A stretch of 64,000 nucleotides of DNA from an uncultured Alphaproteobacteria bacterium (lineage in GTDB: Bacteria; Pseudomonadota; Alphaproteobacteria; Rhodobacterales; Rhodobacteraceae). Shown here piece after piece: positions 27,077 to 37,318 of the stretch. The notes beneath the pieces are model-generated. The model searched no databases. It was not told the origin of the DNA and saw only the letters and a program-made list of their open reading frames with translations. Both the position numbers and the translations under genes were made by a program. How positions within the stretch are numbered: position 1 is the stretch's first letter; each line of letters opens with the position of its first letter. The stretch lies in contig CACNDI010000001.1 in assembly GCA_902619165.1 (NCBI GenBank), positions 62,001-126,000 of the forward strand, in the 5' to 3' direction.

Positions 27077-28405
27077 ATGATTAACTTAGAAATTAAAGCA
27101 CAAAGACCAGCACTCATAAAGGGTTACGATAATGAAATTTACGCCCTGGTTAAAGCTTCTGCTGAACAGGTAAATAGAGATGTAGAAAGTCTACCATTAA
27201 ATCTAGCAATAGTTATTGACCGGTCTGGTTCGATGGCTGGCCAACCTTTAGAGGAAGCAAAAAAAAGCGCTGTTTTTGTTGTCAACAAGATGCGTTCAAT
27301 AGATAGAATAGCAATAGTTATTTATGACAATAATGCTAACGTTGTAGTACCTTCCCAGAAAGTCATAAACAAAGCATCGATCATTGAAAAGATAAGCTCA
27401 ATTCATGAGGGTGGTGCCACTGACCTCCATAGCGGTTGGTTAGCTGGTGCTGAAGAGGTAGCAAGAAATAAATCACCCAAGAGCCTCAATAGGGTTTTAC
27501 TACTATCTGATGGAAATGCAAATGCCGGTGAGACCTCAAATGATGTTATTAGTACGCAATGTGGCAAGCTAGCCGAGGAAGGTATTATTACCTCAACTTA
27601 CGGGCTGGGATTTAATTTTAATGAAAGTCTTATGATTAATATGGCAAGAACAGGCTTGGGTCAAAGTTACTATGGTGCGACTGCAGACGATCTATTAGAC
27701 CCATTTCAGGAGGAATTTGATTTATTAATTAGTACCGTTGCTTGGAACCTAAAACTTAGTGCGGAAACACCAAACTTTGTTGACTGTTCATTGGTTAATA
27801 AATTTAAACGTTTTGAGGAAACCCAAGAGTGCTGGCATCTTTCTGACTTAGCAGAAGATGGTGACGCTTGGGCTTTGTTTAAGTTAAAAGTCCGAGACCC
27901 TGAGAATGGAGGGCACAAGATAGAAGTGCTTAGATGTAACTTATCATTTGAAACAAAAATTGAGGGTGAAATTCAAACCCAAACGGTTGGTCCTGTAAAA
28001 CTAATTTTGGATCGCTTATCACCCAATGCTTTTAATGCTATCGCGGAGGATGGAGAGGTGAAAAAGAGAGTAGATGAATTAATTGTAGCTAACCTGCAAG
28101 AGAGAGCGCGAGAGGCATCACTTCAGGGCGACTGGAATAGAGTTGAGCAAATTATTATGCAAGGCAAGAAAATTGCCGGAGATAACGAATGGCTTCAGAA
28201 TTCTTTAATTGAGTTAGAGGTTTATGCAAAGAGAAGACAGATGGATGAATTTAGCAAAGAAGCATTTTACAGCTCAGACAAAATGAATAGAAGATTAAGT
28301 AGCCATCTAGAATTGAGCTCTGAGGCCTATAACATATCTAATGAACTTGATAAAAAAGCTTATTTGCGTAGGAAAGTAGCACGAGGCAAAAGGATGTCAC
28401 GATAA
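27077..28405 (+). CDS. von Willebrand factor A domain protein
   Basis: A 442-aa cytoplasmic vWA protein. The MIDAS metal site is complete: DRSGSM at 48-53, Thr115 in GGATDL and Asp145 in LLLSDGNAN. After the vWA domain comes a beta-rich region and a helical, charged C-terminus. There is no signal peptide. AAAGGAG precedes the ATG. vWA proteins of this type act as metal-dependent adaptors, including in the TerY and vWA-MoxR/ternary conflict systems. Here the partners would be the regulator upstream and the unknown proteins downstream. Confidence 0.9.
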   Translation: MINLEIKAQRPALIKGYDNEIYALVKASAEQVNRDVESLPLNLAIVIDRSGSMAGQPLEEAKKSAVFVVNKMRSIDRIAIVIYDNNANVVVPSQKVINKASIIEKISSIHEGGATDLHSGWLAGAEEVARNKSPKSLNRVLLLSDGNANAGETSNDVISTQCGKLAEEGIITSTYGLGFNFNESLMINMARTGLGQSYYGATADDLLDPFQEEFDLLISTVAWNLKLSAETPNFVDCSLVNKFKRFEETQECWHLSDLAEDGDAWALFKLKVRDPENGGHKIEVLRCNLSFETKIEGEIQTQTVGPVKLILDRLSPNAFNAIAEDGEVKKRVDELIVANLQERAREASLQGDWNRVEQIIMQGKKIAGDNEWLQNSLIELEVYAKRRQMDEFSKEAFYSSDKMNRRLSSHLELSSEAYNISNELDKKAYLRRKVARGKRMSR

Positions 28406-28420
28406 ATAAAGAGGGAATAA

Positions 28421-28616
28421 ATGTATCGATGTGTTGGTTATTTGTGGGAGAAAGAATTGACACTGGAATACATATGAAGTTTAATCGCATGGACTTACAT
28501 TTTCAGGTTCAACATATTTTCGAAGTCAATATAAGTTTTTGTGCTCAGAGAATGGTTTACATGTATTTTTGCACGAAGAATCAGGAAAAGAAGTTTATAT
28601 CGGTGATCCTTATTAA
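28421..28616 (+). pseudogene. possible frameshifted small gene
   Basis: An ATG at 28421 after GAGGG opens MYRCVGYLWEKELTLEYI and then stops. A second frame from about 28485 reads SHGLTFSGSTYFRSQYKF and ends EVYIGDPY with a stop at 28614. The two halves look like pieces of one protein of about 60 aa broken by a frameshift or small deletion near 28475-28485. A third-frame reading of the same DNA has poor protein character. Confidence 0.35.
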
Positions 28617-28628
28617 AAGAAAAAATAA

Positions 28629-28937
28629 ATGTCAGAATTTTTAACGGAGGTCCTTAGAGAAATTGATGACTTCATTGAGACCGAAAGTTCATATAGTGTT
28701 TTTGACTTGCCCGTTCAAATACCTAAGATCGATAATGGATCTGTAACCCCTATCTGGACGACACATGACGAAGAACATGGTGTGGTTTTTATAGTGAAGA
28801 TTGAGTCAGTTACAAAAGATAAAGAGTATATTCAAATTTTTTATGGTGATAGTGGAGTGATTATATCTAGATCAGAACCGAAAAAGCATTTTAAAGATCT
28901 AATGTTTAAATCCACAGAACGGTGGTCTGAAATTTAA
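28629..28937 (+). CDS. hypothetical protein in vWA operon
   Basis: A 102-aa acidic protein (EFLTEVLREIDDFIETESSY, with a beta-rich centre VVFIVKIESV and IQIFYGDSGVIIS). No recognised family. It lies on the same strand between the vWA gene and two further unknown genes. The start codon lacks a strong ribosome site. Confidence 0.6.
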   Translation: MSEFLTEVLREIDDFIETESSYSVFDLPVQIPKIDNGSVTPIWTTHDEEHGVVFIVKIESVTKDKEYIQIFYGDSGVIISRSEPKKHFKDLMFKSTERWSEI

Positions 28938-29062
28938 TTAGATTAAAAACTAATGAATAACTTCTATTAATCTTTTCTATCGATTAAACATCGTGCCAAA
29001 AGCACTTATTTATGCAATCATTAGAAGATTGATTAAATTGAGGTAAAAAACAAGGAGTGCCG

Positions 29063-29797
29063 ATGCCGAAAGAGATTTCCTTCCCAGATTTTCTAAGAGC
29101 AGTTTCAATTCCTATGTTTGGTTTCGCAATTGTGAATCCTATGGGTCCAACGTTTATGGGGTTTGCGATAGGCAAGTCAAATTCTGGGGACGCGAGTCTT
29201 TTATTTTTCTCATTAAATCCTTTTACTCAATCAGCAAAAGAAATAACAACATACAACTTTGACCCTCTAACTATTGATCTAGACCGCATGCTTAAGGAGT
29301 TTGAAATATTTCCAGACATTGATAAATTTTTGAAATTACAAAAATCCAATAAAAATGAATTTGGAACACCAACACTGTTACTTGGGGTACTTGATGCTAA
29401 TTCCGAGGAAGCGATAAAAGAAGAAAGGTTAATTAGTCTTTCAATTATCAGACATTCTAATGACCCATTAAGTACGCTAGAAAATCTTAATCAATTTCCT
29501 ATGAATGTCATGGATAGAGTTTCCCACGAAATGTCCAAAATTGCTCCAAATTCTAGTCAATCATTTAAAAAACATAGTCCTACTGATACACAATTATCAG
29601 AGATATTAGATCATATTTGTAATCCTGAGCACATAAAACAAGAATTTAAAGGTTTTAATATTGCGTGGACAGGTGCAATAAATTTTCAAAAAGAAAGAGG
29701 TAGTGTTGATTTGGCAAATAATGCACTCAGTCTTCAGGACAGTCTGGGTCATATTCTTCGGTTATTTCCCCCATTGCTACATTTAATGAAGGGTTGA
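29063..29797 (+). CDS. hypothetical protein in vWA operon
   Basis: A protein of about 244 aa. ATG 29063 is preferred over GTG 29057 because AAGGAG lies 5 nt upstream. The N-terminus has a non-charged stretch (SIPMFGFAIVNPMGPTFMGF), followed by a mixed alpha/beta region and a C-terminus ending HILRLFPPLLHLMK. No catalytic motif recognised. Conserved placement next to the vWA gene suggests a partner. Confidence 0.65.
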   Translation: MPKEISFPDFLRAVSIPMFGFAIVNPMGPTFMGFAIGKSNSGDASLLFFSLNPFTQSAKEITTYNFDPLTIDLDRMLKEFEIFPDIDKFLKLQKSNKNEFGTPTLLLGVLDANSEEAIKEERLISLSIIRHSNDPLSTLENLNQFPMNVMDRVSHEMSKIAPNSSQSFKKHSPTDTQLSEILDHICNPEHIKQEFKGFNIAWTGAINFQKERGSVDLANNALSLQDSLGHILRLFPPLLHLMKG

Positions 29798-29818
29798 TCT
29801 TGTTTTTAGGATAGTTAC

Positions 29819-30478
29819 ATGGAAATACATATAGGGGAGCATAAATTAAAAAACATTTGGGTAAAGGTCACCGGAACGCTTCAACAAAACTGGGCATTTG
29901 TTGACGCAAATCAAACTCCTATTATCATATATTTCTATGATAACAATAAAATGATATTTGACCAATTAGAATTTGAGTCAAAAGATGTTGCCATATCCGG
30001 TTTAATTTGGAATGGATTCAGCAATGCCTTGGAACATAAAGATCGAAACCGTATTGTTTATGGGGAAATGACCGAAATTATTATTTCCAAAAATAAACGA
30101 AGTTTTCACAAACCCTATTCGAGTGGTGACTATTGGGAGCAACCCCCCGACGGATTTATAGAGGAGTTAGAAACTGTTTCGGATAATAACAGTTACAGTG
30201 TCGAAGATAGCACATCGGAAGAAAACAAATACCCAAAGTTAAAAGATGTTGAGATAGACCCTGAAAAAGAGCGCGGAAAGAAACTTTTGACACAGAAATT
30301 GAAATTTCCGTTTGATGAGTCTATCACCTACACAGATACGTCTCCTTTTTTACCATTGGATGCGGCGTCGGAGTTCGAAAGAACTAGAGAGAAAATAAGG
30401 CAGGCAGAAGATAAGGCATTAAAAAAAATCAAGCGACCCAGTAGATTACGAAAATTAAGAACTTTTGATGACCAGTAA
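29819..30478 (+). CDS. hypothetical protein in vWA operon
   Basis: A 219-aa protein. The first 100 residues look beta-rich (LKNIWVKVTGTLQQNWAFVD and PIIIYFYDNN), and the rest is charged and probably extended, ending in basic KKIKRPSRLRKLR. No family recognised. It begins 21 bp after the preceding gene, consistent with one operon. Confidence 0.62.
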   Translation: MEIHIGEHKLKNIWVKVTGTLQQNWAFVDANQTPIIIYFYDNNKMIFDQLEFESKDVAISGLIWNGFSNALEHKDRNRIVYGEMTEIIISKNKRSFHKPYSSGDYWEQPPDGFIEELETVSDNNSYSVEDSTSEENKYPKLKDVEIDPEKERGKKLLTQKLKFPFDESITYTDTSPFLPLDAASEFERTREKIRQAEDKALKKIKRPSRLRKLRTFDDQ

Positions 30479-30719
30479 ACAAATGGCAAGGAATTCTTCT
30501 CTTTAATACTCAAAAACATCAATCGAGCATATTTTTAGACTTTTTATCTAGAGTGCTAAAGTCATCAGAAATTTCTCTTAATTGTTTTGTCTATAAATCA
30601 TAATGAACAACATGTGTTTGATTTTTCACAGTACTTTCAAGATTACTTTTTTTCCTCGACATTCCCGTTTTTCATAAAAATATGTTATTCTCGAAAACCA
30701 AGTTATTAAGTTTCTAAAA

Positions 30720-33017
30720 ATGCCTCTGAAATCATATAAATCACTTATATCAATAGAGTATCCAGAGCACGCGGATTGTAAAAAATTTACCGAATTAATG
30801 TCCAAAGCATATTATGTGAGAAACATTAACACCAAAGAACCTATCCCAGTCTTTAGTTTTATTCATTCAAATGGATTGCCCTGCCCAACCTTTTCAGATA
30901 GAGCCCAATGTCTTTCTTTGCTTAAAGATATGGAGGAGGTATATGAGGTAGAATTGGAAATTGCGCAAATCTCCAGTCTTTGGGACTTCTTTATCGTTTG
31001 CGCAAAAACTGGATTATGTGGTGCTATTTTAGATAATGCAATCGGTATAAATTTTTTTAATAGGTTAAGTGATATGGATAGATCACTTCCCAGTATAATT
31101 TGGATGAAATTTCCGGACTCAAAAAATAATTTAAAAGGTTTTTTCTTTGGCAGAAGGGGAATTTTAGAAACTACGCCTGGATCAACCATTTCGTGGTCTA
31201 ACCAAGATAAATTTGATCAGTCTATTAGAAAGTATGTGATTAATGAGAGACCATTACGTGAAAAATTGGATGCTCATGGAATATTTCAAAAGACGATTAA
31301 TGGTAAAAAAATTCCAGAGGGACAAGACATAAACCTTTTATTTGAGCATGGATGTACATTTCTTGGACCTTATGTTTCTCCCGAAGGTGCTATACCAGTT
31401 TTCAGTAATAGAACTTTTGCAGAAAGGTTCATGGAGATCAACGGTATCAATTACGAAGATGATAAAACTGGAAATGAATACGAGATTAGAAAAATAAAAC
31501 TTTTTGACTATCTTGACAGAAAGACAAATGACAACCCGTTTTTTGATATTGGACTAAATCCACTAATGCATAGATGTGATCAGGGTTGGTTTTTCAAAAA
31601 CAATGGGAAATGGATGCTTGAAACAGTATCAGGTATTTGGGACATATCAGATGGAAATGCAACTCTAAAAAAAGATCTTGTTGCACCGAAAGGAAATTTG
31701 AACCAGCAGATTTCTCAACTAGCATTGTCAGTTGATCTCCAGACCGTAGTTGAATACCCTCTGAAACGATTATCAGGACCTGATAAGACACCATTTTCTT
31801 TGGATGATGCTAACGAGATCATTGTGGAGGATCTGTCAAAAGCAAAAGAACCAATAGAACTAATTGAAGGGAATTTCCCCTCGGTAGACAATTTTTTGAT
31901 AAGAGGTTTTGATAAAATTTCAGGAGATTCTTATTCACTCGGAACCTATAGCGGTGATGATAGTGACCTCGGTTTTCTTGTCTTCCCAGACATTATAGCG
32001 GCAATTTCTTTTTTTCTAAATGACCTTTTGCCTCGAGATGAAGAATCAAGAATTAACGGTGTATCCCTCTGCTGGGGTGGAGGTCACACAGGGTCAAACA
32101 ATAAATCTCGTGAACAGAATATCTCATATAGTATTGTTGATGCCTTCAAAAAGTTAGCAGCAGCAACATTAACAAATGGATACAAACCTTCATACTGCGA
32201 ACATTTCAAGCGTTTAGTTAACGATGCTTTTATCACAGTTCAAATTGAAGAAATAGGTTATTTGGGTGACCTAGTTTTTTACGGTCTTTCAGATGGAATT
32301 AAGATAGAGGATACTCTAGATGAAGATAGTGAATATTTTAAGAAACAAATTGGAAGAATAGACGCGTTACGAAAAAAAATTGGAAATAATCGTTTATCAA
32401 ATAGTGAGACCGAGGTTGTAGTAAAGAAATCGTTGGGGTCTCATTACACTTATCTAAGTGACGATAGTAAAATAATAATCTCAACAGCAATAAGTCAGTT
32501 TCAAGATAAAGGCAAAAGAGTAGATATAGATTACTCTGGTATATCAATGTTAGTTTCAAAAGTTATCGAACGGGAGTTAAAACATAGAATTTTCAACCCT
32601 TGGATTTTAAGAGCGAGGCAAGAGATTAGAAAAGAAGTACTTTTTGAATTAAAAACTTTAAAAAAAGAGAGTGAATTAGGTGATGTAGCAGTAACGCTTT
32701 TGGATATTTTGGAGAAAAAAAGAAAAACAGACTTGGGGACTGTTCGTTTTTTATTTAAAAATCTTAGAGAAAAAAGTTATGAGGATATTATGACAGATCA
32801 TTTTTTAAATTTTTTGAAAAGTTTTGAAAATTTCAATTGGATAATTTCTGAAGAACATACATCTACAATTTTTGATATTTACAGCAAATACAGGAATGGA
32901 GGAGTTCATGAGCATCTGGTTTCTTACGAAATATGTAAAGAGGCAATAGAGAGACTTGTATTGAATAGTGACTCGCAGTTGAAGAAATTACTTAAATCAA
33001 CGAAACAAAAAAATTAG
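30720..33017 (+). CDS. large hypothetical protein in vWA operon
   Basis: A 765-aa cytoplasmic-looking protein, the largest in the run started by the MerR-type regulator. No P-loop, nuclease or membrane motif was found by eye. A central segment SLCWGGGHTGSNNKS resembles a glycine-rich loop but matches no family I know. The C-terminus is helical and lysine-rich. The 241-bp gap before it and the absent ribosome site leave open a separate promoter. It could be the effector of the operon; that is inference. Confidence 0.65.
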   Translation: MPLKSYKSLISIEYPEHADCKKFTELMSKAYYVRNINTKEPIPVFSFIHSNGLPCPTFSDRAQCLSLLKDMEEVYEVELEIAQISSLWDFFIVCAKTGLCGAILDNAIGINFFNRLSDMDRSLPSIIWMKFPDSKNNLKGFFFGRRGILETTPGSTISWSNQDKFDQSIRKYVINERPLREKLDAHGIFQKTINGKKIPEGQDINLLFEHGCTFLGPYVSPEGAIPVFSNRTFAERFMEINGINYEDDKTGNEYEIRKIKLFDYLDRKTNDNPFFDIGLNPLMHRCDQGWFFKNNGKWMLETVSGIWDISDGNATLKKDLVAPKGNLNQQISQLALSVDLQTVVEYPLKRLSGPDKTPFSLDDANEIIVEDLSKAKEPIELIEGNFPSVDNFLIRGFDKISGDSYSLGTYSGDDSDLGFLVFPDIIAAISFFLNDLLPRDEESRINGVSLCWGGGHTGSNNKSREQNISYSIVDAFKKLAAATLTNGYKPSYCEHFKRLVNDAFITVQIEEIGYLGDLVFYGLSDGIKIEDTLDEDSEYFKKQIGRIDALRKKIGNNRLSNSETEVVVKKSLGSHYTYLSDDSKIIISTAISQFQDKGKRVDIDYSGISMLVSKVIERELKHRIFNPWILRARQEIRKEVLFELKTLKKESELGDVAVTLLDILEKKRKTDLGTVRFLFKNLREKSYEDIMTDHFLNFLKSFENFNWIISEEHTSTIFDIYSKYRNGGVHEHLVSYEICKEAIERLVLNSDSQLKKLLKSTKQKN

Positions 33018-33210
33018 AGAGAACAATTTTAACTTCGTTCATTCAAATTAAATACACCCCTACCAAACTATTCCACAGTGACCGATTTTCATTTTTCCTC
33101 CATAATAAATCCAAGATTTGAGATAAGTCATTCATGTACCTTCCACTCAAAAAACTGACAAAGCAATGGTCTTTTTGATTACGTCTAACCATATTAATTG
33201 TTCGTTAAAA

Positions 33211-35736
33211 TCACTCTTCAATTGCAACAACAGTGTTAAATAAACCATAATGGGATAAGCCTTCGTGACTTTCTATGCCTGTATAGCGTAGTGAAGCATC
33301 CTCATAACGTCTAAAAGCAAACACAGCTTGGTTCATTTGCTCAGTGTTGAACACTCTAAGCTGAACAAGTAAATGGAAGTCTTTGACCGTAAGACCAGTT
33401 ACCGTTGAAAATAAATCTGGCTCTAACTTAGTTATAACATCTTGCAATGTATTTTCTCTAAAGTCAGTTAGATACATAAAAGCCGGGATTCGCGTTGCAA
33501 ATTTGATTAGTTTTTCTTGTACTAACTTACGTTTGGATTTGTATTCTTTCTCTTCTTCGGTTAACTCTTTCTTTTCTTTAGAAGTCAGATTCTCTTTCTG
33601 ACTTTTATCCTTAAGCTCCTTAATTTTGTCACTTTTGTTGATAATGGTTTCAATTATATTGTCACCGAGTGATCTCCAACCCTCTATTCTTTCAACCGCC
33701 GCCATAGCATCTGGATTATCAAAAACCCTGCGTAAGGTCTCATTATCAACGTTTACTAGAAGTGCACTTTCCCACTTACGGGCAAGCAGCGTAGCGGAAG
33801 TGCCAGCCATTGCTATATCAAGTACTCCCCCAGCATCAATTTGCGTCATGTTTGCACCATCATACGCAAGTACAGGCAAAAAAGAAATTAAATCCTTAAC
33901 AGCATTTTCGGGATTAGGCTCATTTGGGGCAAGCCCCATTCCGTATTCAGACAATTGTCTTAATGCCCGTGTAGGTGCAAAGTCAAATACAAAACAATTT
34001 GGCTTAAGAATTTCTTCCTCGTTTGGATTATCTCCGTTGGGGTTTTTGATTGACCAAGGAGATTGGACACGAAAAGCAGCTTGAAAATAAGTTTCAGGTG
34101 ACTTAAGGTTTCTCAACATTAAAATAGAGGACCACTGTTTAACCGTAACACCGGTGGTTAGCTTTCCACAGGAAAGTGTAATTGTCTTAGTTGCAAAACC
34201 ACCACTTATTGCATTACGCACTGGTGGTAGAGCTTCCAATCCAATACCTGCGGAGGTTCCAGCAGCAACGACAACTTCATAATCATGCCAAAAAACATTA
34301 TGTCGTTCAGCCAACAAATTAGCCATAGCATGGCATGAACTAACATTGTGCATAAACCAAAATGAATGTTGTAGATACGGTAGCAAGCGAATATCTGAAT
34401 AGGGGAAAGGTGGTCGTTTACCAATTTTTAGAAGTTCAGCAGATTGGGGCAAATGTCCACCACGAATAATATCAAGCCATTTCTGAACATCATCTTTATG
34501 CTTAAACTTTGCAGATTTACCTGCACCGTAAGCTTCGAAAAAATAATTCAAGTCGAATTCATCAAATTCACCACCACTTGCTACAGCTAATAATTCATCT
34601 GGCATTTGATAAGTCAGTAATCGCATTTGTGGCAACGCCGCGTAAGGATTACGTTCTTGAGGAAAACGTAGCGTATAATGTTCTTTTGCTCTTTGTTCAT
34701 CAGTATATGTCCAATTAAAAATTTGCTCTTCAATAAATTCTCCTGATGATAATGCCCTAAATGGAGTTCCTGATAGATACAAAAATGCTCTCGTTGTAAT
34801 AGGTAAAAAGTCCGCCTCTTTGCCTAAGGGCTCTCTCAAATCAGCTATTTTGTTATAATCTTTTAAAACCTCTTGTTTATTAATTCTATCTTCTTCTGAT
34901 GCAAACAAATCTTTAGCAGATTCTCTCCATGCACCGAAGTGATACTCATCAAAAACAACTAAATCCCAATTCATTGTGTGTAGCCATTCATTTTTAACTT
35001 TAATATTTCCATTGGTATCACGACCTAGTAGGTCTTGAAATGAACCAAAATAAACAAATGGATTAGAGCCTTTTATTTTTGTTGGATCTTCATCATTAGC
35101 TCTTGAGAGATATTGCCAGCCTTCAAAGTCAATGTGATTTTCGAGGTCGGCCTGCCAAGCATCCTCGACGGCAGGCTTAAAAGTAACAACCAGAACTTTC
35201 TTAAATTTTAATTTTTTTACTAATTGGTAGGTGCTGAATGTTTTGCCAAAACGCATCTTTGCATTCCACAAAAATCTTGGTGTTGCGTTCTTATCTTGAC
35301 CCCATATAGACTTATAATAATCATATGTTTTATTAACGGCGCTTGTTTGTTCATCGCGCATACCAAAGTCTTCATGCCTGGTTCCACTCAATTTTTTACC
35401 GGTTCGGAGTTCAGTTATAACAGTTTCGACATCAGATGCTGAACATTTTATCCACTCCAATTTAGGGTTCAGAAACTTCTTCTGAACGAGCCTAGTCCTC
35501 ACATCAAAGTCACTGAAAACGGTGCCGTCATCACGCACTGCAACTCTTTCAATCTCAATACGATAATTTTCTATTGCTGCAGTGCGTAACTGTTCAGCCA
35601 CCCTTGTCTTAACTTCTCTAGTTGTCTGTCCTATCTTGAGTAAGCCAGCATGCGCTTTATCATCTATGCTATATGCGTATATGAGCGGTCGAACTTGTGG
35701 TTTAGGTGAAAGAATTTCTTCAATAGATTTATTCAT
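33211..35736 (-). CDS. GIY-YIG (T5orf172-like) / DEAH helicase, restriction-type
   Basis: About 841 aa. Residues near 15-55 (PLIYAYSIDD, LLKIGQTTREVKTRVAEQL) match the T5orf172/GIY-YIG-like nuclease fold. A superfamily 2 helicase follows: FLWNAKMRFGKTFSTYQL (about 159), VVFDEYHFGAWRE (about 262) and YLSGTPFRALSSG. A Lys/Glu-rich coiled coil lies in the C-terminal quarter. Its ATG overlaps the upstream methylase stop by 8 bp. It is probably the translocating/cleaving component of a restriction-modification system with the two genes upstream. Confidence 0.85.
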   Translation of the reverse strand: MNKSIEEILSPKPQVRPLIYAYSIDDKAHAGLLKIGQTTREVKTRVAEQLRTAAIENYRIEIERVAVRDDGTVFSDFDVRTRLVQKKFLNPKLEWIKCSASDVETVITELRTGKKLSGTRHEDFGMRDEQTSAVNKTYDYYKSIWGQDKNATPRFLWNAKMRFGKTFSTYQLVKKLKFKKVLVVTFKPAVEDAWQADLENHIDFEGWQYLSRANDEDPTKIKGSNPFVYFGSFQDLLGRDTNGNIKVKNEWLHTMNWDLVVFDEYHFGAWRESAKDLFASEEDRINKQEVLKDYNKIADLREPLGKEADFLPITTRAFLYLSGTPFRALSSGEFIEEQIFNWTYTDEQRAKEHYTLRFPQERNPYAALPQMRLLTYQMPDELLAVASGGEFDEFDLNYFFEAYGAGKSAKFKHKDDVQKWLDIIRGGHLPQSAELLKIGKRPPFPYSDIRLLPYLQHSFWFMHNVSSCHAMANLLAERHNVFWHDYEVVVAAGTSAGIGLEALPPVRNAISGGFATKTITLSCGKLTTGVTVKQWSSILMLRNLKSPETYFQAAFRVQSPWSIKNPNGDNPNEEEILKPNCFVFDFAPTRALRQLSEYGMGLAPNEPNPENAVKDLISFLPVLAYDGANMTQIDAGGVLDIAMAGTSATLLARKWESALLVNVDNETLRRVFDNPDAMAAVERIEGWRSLGDNIIETIINKSDKIKELKDKSQKENLTSKEKKELTEEEKEYKSKRKLVQEKLIKFATRIPAFMYLTDFRENTLQDVITKLEPDLFSTVTGLTVKDFHLLVQLRVFNTEQMNQAVFAFRRYEDASLRYTGIESHEGLSHYGLFNTVVAIEE

Positions 35737-37318
35737 TAATTGGATCAACAGTCTTGATTTTAGAATCTATAAAGTTCCATTCATTATCACTTATGTTCCA
35801 ACGATCCCTAAGAAAGTCATCCGTGAACTCTCTTTGATAATCTCCTATGTCTGGAACCAATGCGAACTTGTCTTTGGTCACATCTTGTGAAACAACCAAT
35901 TGGAGAATTAGAAATCTTACAATCTTTGTAAACAGATATGAGCGGAAGGAAATCACCTCATCTTCTGACTTGAAGGCACAGGCAACCAACCATGTCTCAG
36001 TACAACACTCTCCAGGTTTAGCGATTCTCGTATTGCCATTGTAATAAAAGCCAACGGGTTTAGAAAAATTTGTTTGGCCTGCGATTGGTGCACGAGGAAT
36101 TAGTAGTTTCCACTTCTGTAATAAATTTCTCCGATCTTCGACATCTGCATTGCTAGCATACTTTAACCCAATAGTTTGGGTAAACCAGCACGGTATTCCC
36201 TGCAGTCTAGGCGTATAATTTGTTGGCAACCCGAATGGCTTACGGGATGAGACCATATCAGAAAGTAGTTTGCCGTTATTTTCATTTTTCGATTGTATTT
36301 TTCTAATAATTGGCACAGACTTTGAGTGCCTTATAAGTGTTGAGAACTCATTCAGTGGCCTTTTAGAGGAAGTTTTAGTTTCCCCATTAATGTTCGCAAC
36401 CTCACATAAACCAGGATTATCTCTCTCCCACAAAAAATAACAAATACCACCCGCAATATCCACTCCAGGAAAAATTTCAGCACTATTTTCGAAGTCAATT
36501 AAATGTCGAATTCGATTATCGTTTAACATTGTTTGTCTAAATTCGTCCAGTCCCTTACCTCCTGCATACCATCGAGCAGGAATAACCATTGATAAGTATC
36601 TAGGTTCAAGGTTTTTTGCTTGCTCGACAAACTTCTGGTATATCGGAGCTGCACTCATTCCAAAACCTCCATCATTTAACTGATATGGAGGATTACCTAT
36701 TATTACATCAAACTGCATATTTTCTCCAAAAATTTCTGTTACGGTTCGCCTTATATTAGTTGTATGAATAAATGCATAAGCGTGGGACTCAAGATCTTTG
36801 TTTCGATCAAAAACACCCTTTGAAGCCCCACAGTACTTACATTTTTCACCCAACCAAGAATGACCCTGATTTTTATACCAGATATTCCCATCCTCACTTT
36901 TTAAGCTCTTAGCAATGGAATGAACACCATCCGCATTTTTAGAGCAGTAGAGACTTCGTCTTGCTAGTAAACTGGTTAATTTTGTAATTCCAATTCCAAA
37001 CACCTGCTTACTTAAAATATGTTCTACGCGAGCATCTAAATTTGGGATTTTCTTCTCTAAGCCAACAGTTAGTCTCGCTGTTATTTCTCTTAAAAAAACT
37101 CCTGACTTCGTACATGGATCAAGAAACTTAACATCTTTATCCTGCCATAGGTTTTTGCCACCGTTATCTTGAGACCAAGCGTACGCAAGCGAATCTAGCA
37201 TTTGATTGGCAAGTTCTGGCGGAGTGAAAACTTCATCATTTGAGAGATTCGCAATACACGTCAATACATCAGGGTTTCGGTTGCGTAATGAAAAAGTAGC
37301 CTGTTCGCTCAAAGTCAA
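35729..37318 (-). CDS. Eco57I-type adenine DNA methyltransferase
   Basis: A 529-aa N6-adenine methylase. Motif I is the degenerate LDPCTKSGVFLREI (about 70), and catalytic motif IV is NPPY (about 208) in DVIIGNPPYQLNDGGFG. Between them is a CKYCGASKG zinc-knuckle-like pair. The start overlaps the upstream 215-aa gene by 4 bp (ATGA). No separate specificity subunit is seen; recognition is probably in the C-terminal half. It likely protects host DNA against the helicase-nuclease encoded downstream. Confidence 0.88.
   Translation of the reverse strand: MTLSEQATFSLRNRNPDVLTCIANLSNDEVFTPPELANQMLDSLAYAWSQDNGGKNLWQDKDVKFLDPCTKSGVFLREITARLTVGLEKKIPNLDARVEHILSKQVFGIGITKLTSLLARRSLYCSKNADGVHSIAKSLKSEDGNIWYKNQGHSWLGEKCKYCGASKGVFDRNKDLESHAYAFIHTTNIRRTVTEIFGENMQFDVIIGNPPYQLNDGGFGMSAAPIYQKFVEQAKNLEPRYLSMVIPARWYAGGKGLDEFRQTMLNDNRIRHLIDFENSAEIFPGVDIAGGICYFLWERDNPGLCEVANINGETKTSSKRPLNEFSTLIRHSKSVPIIRKIQSKNENNGKLLSDMVSSRKPFGLPTNYTPRLQGIPCWFTQTIGLKYASNADVEDRRNLLQKWKLLIPRAPIAGQTNFSKPVGFYYNGNTRIAKPGECCTETWLVACAFKSEDEVISFRSYLFTKIVRFLILQLVVSQDVTKDKFALVPDIGDYQREFTDDFLRDRWNISDNEWNFIDSKIKTVDPINE

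Noticed and set aside
28429-28644. 71-aa plus-strand frame after the vWA gene
   Set aside because: Codon and residue use are poor, and two other frames of the same stretch look like halves of a real small protein.
33626-34084. 152-aa plus-strand open frame inside the DEAH helicase gene
   Set aside because: Antisense shadow, Ser/Pro/Ala-rich, with the helicase on the other strand clearly coding.
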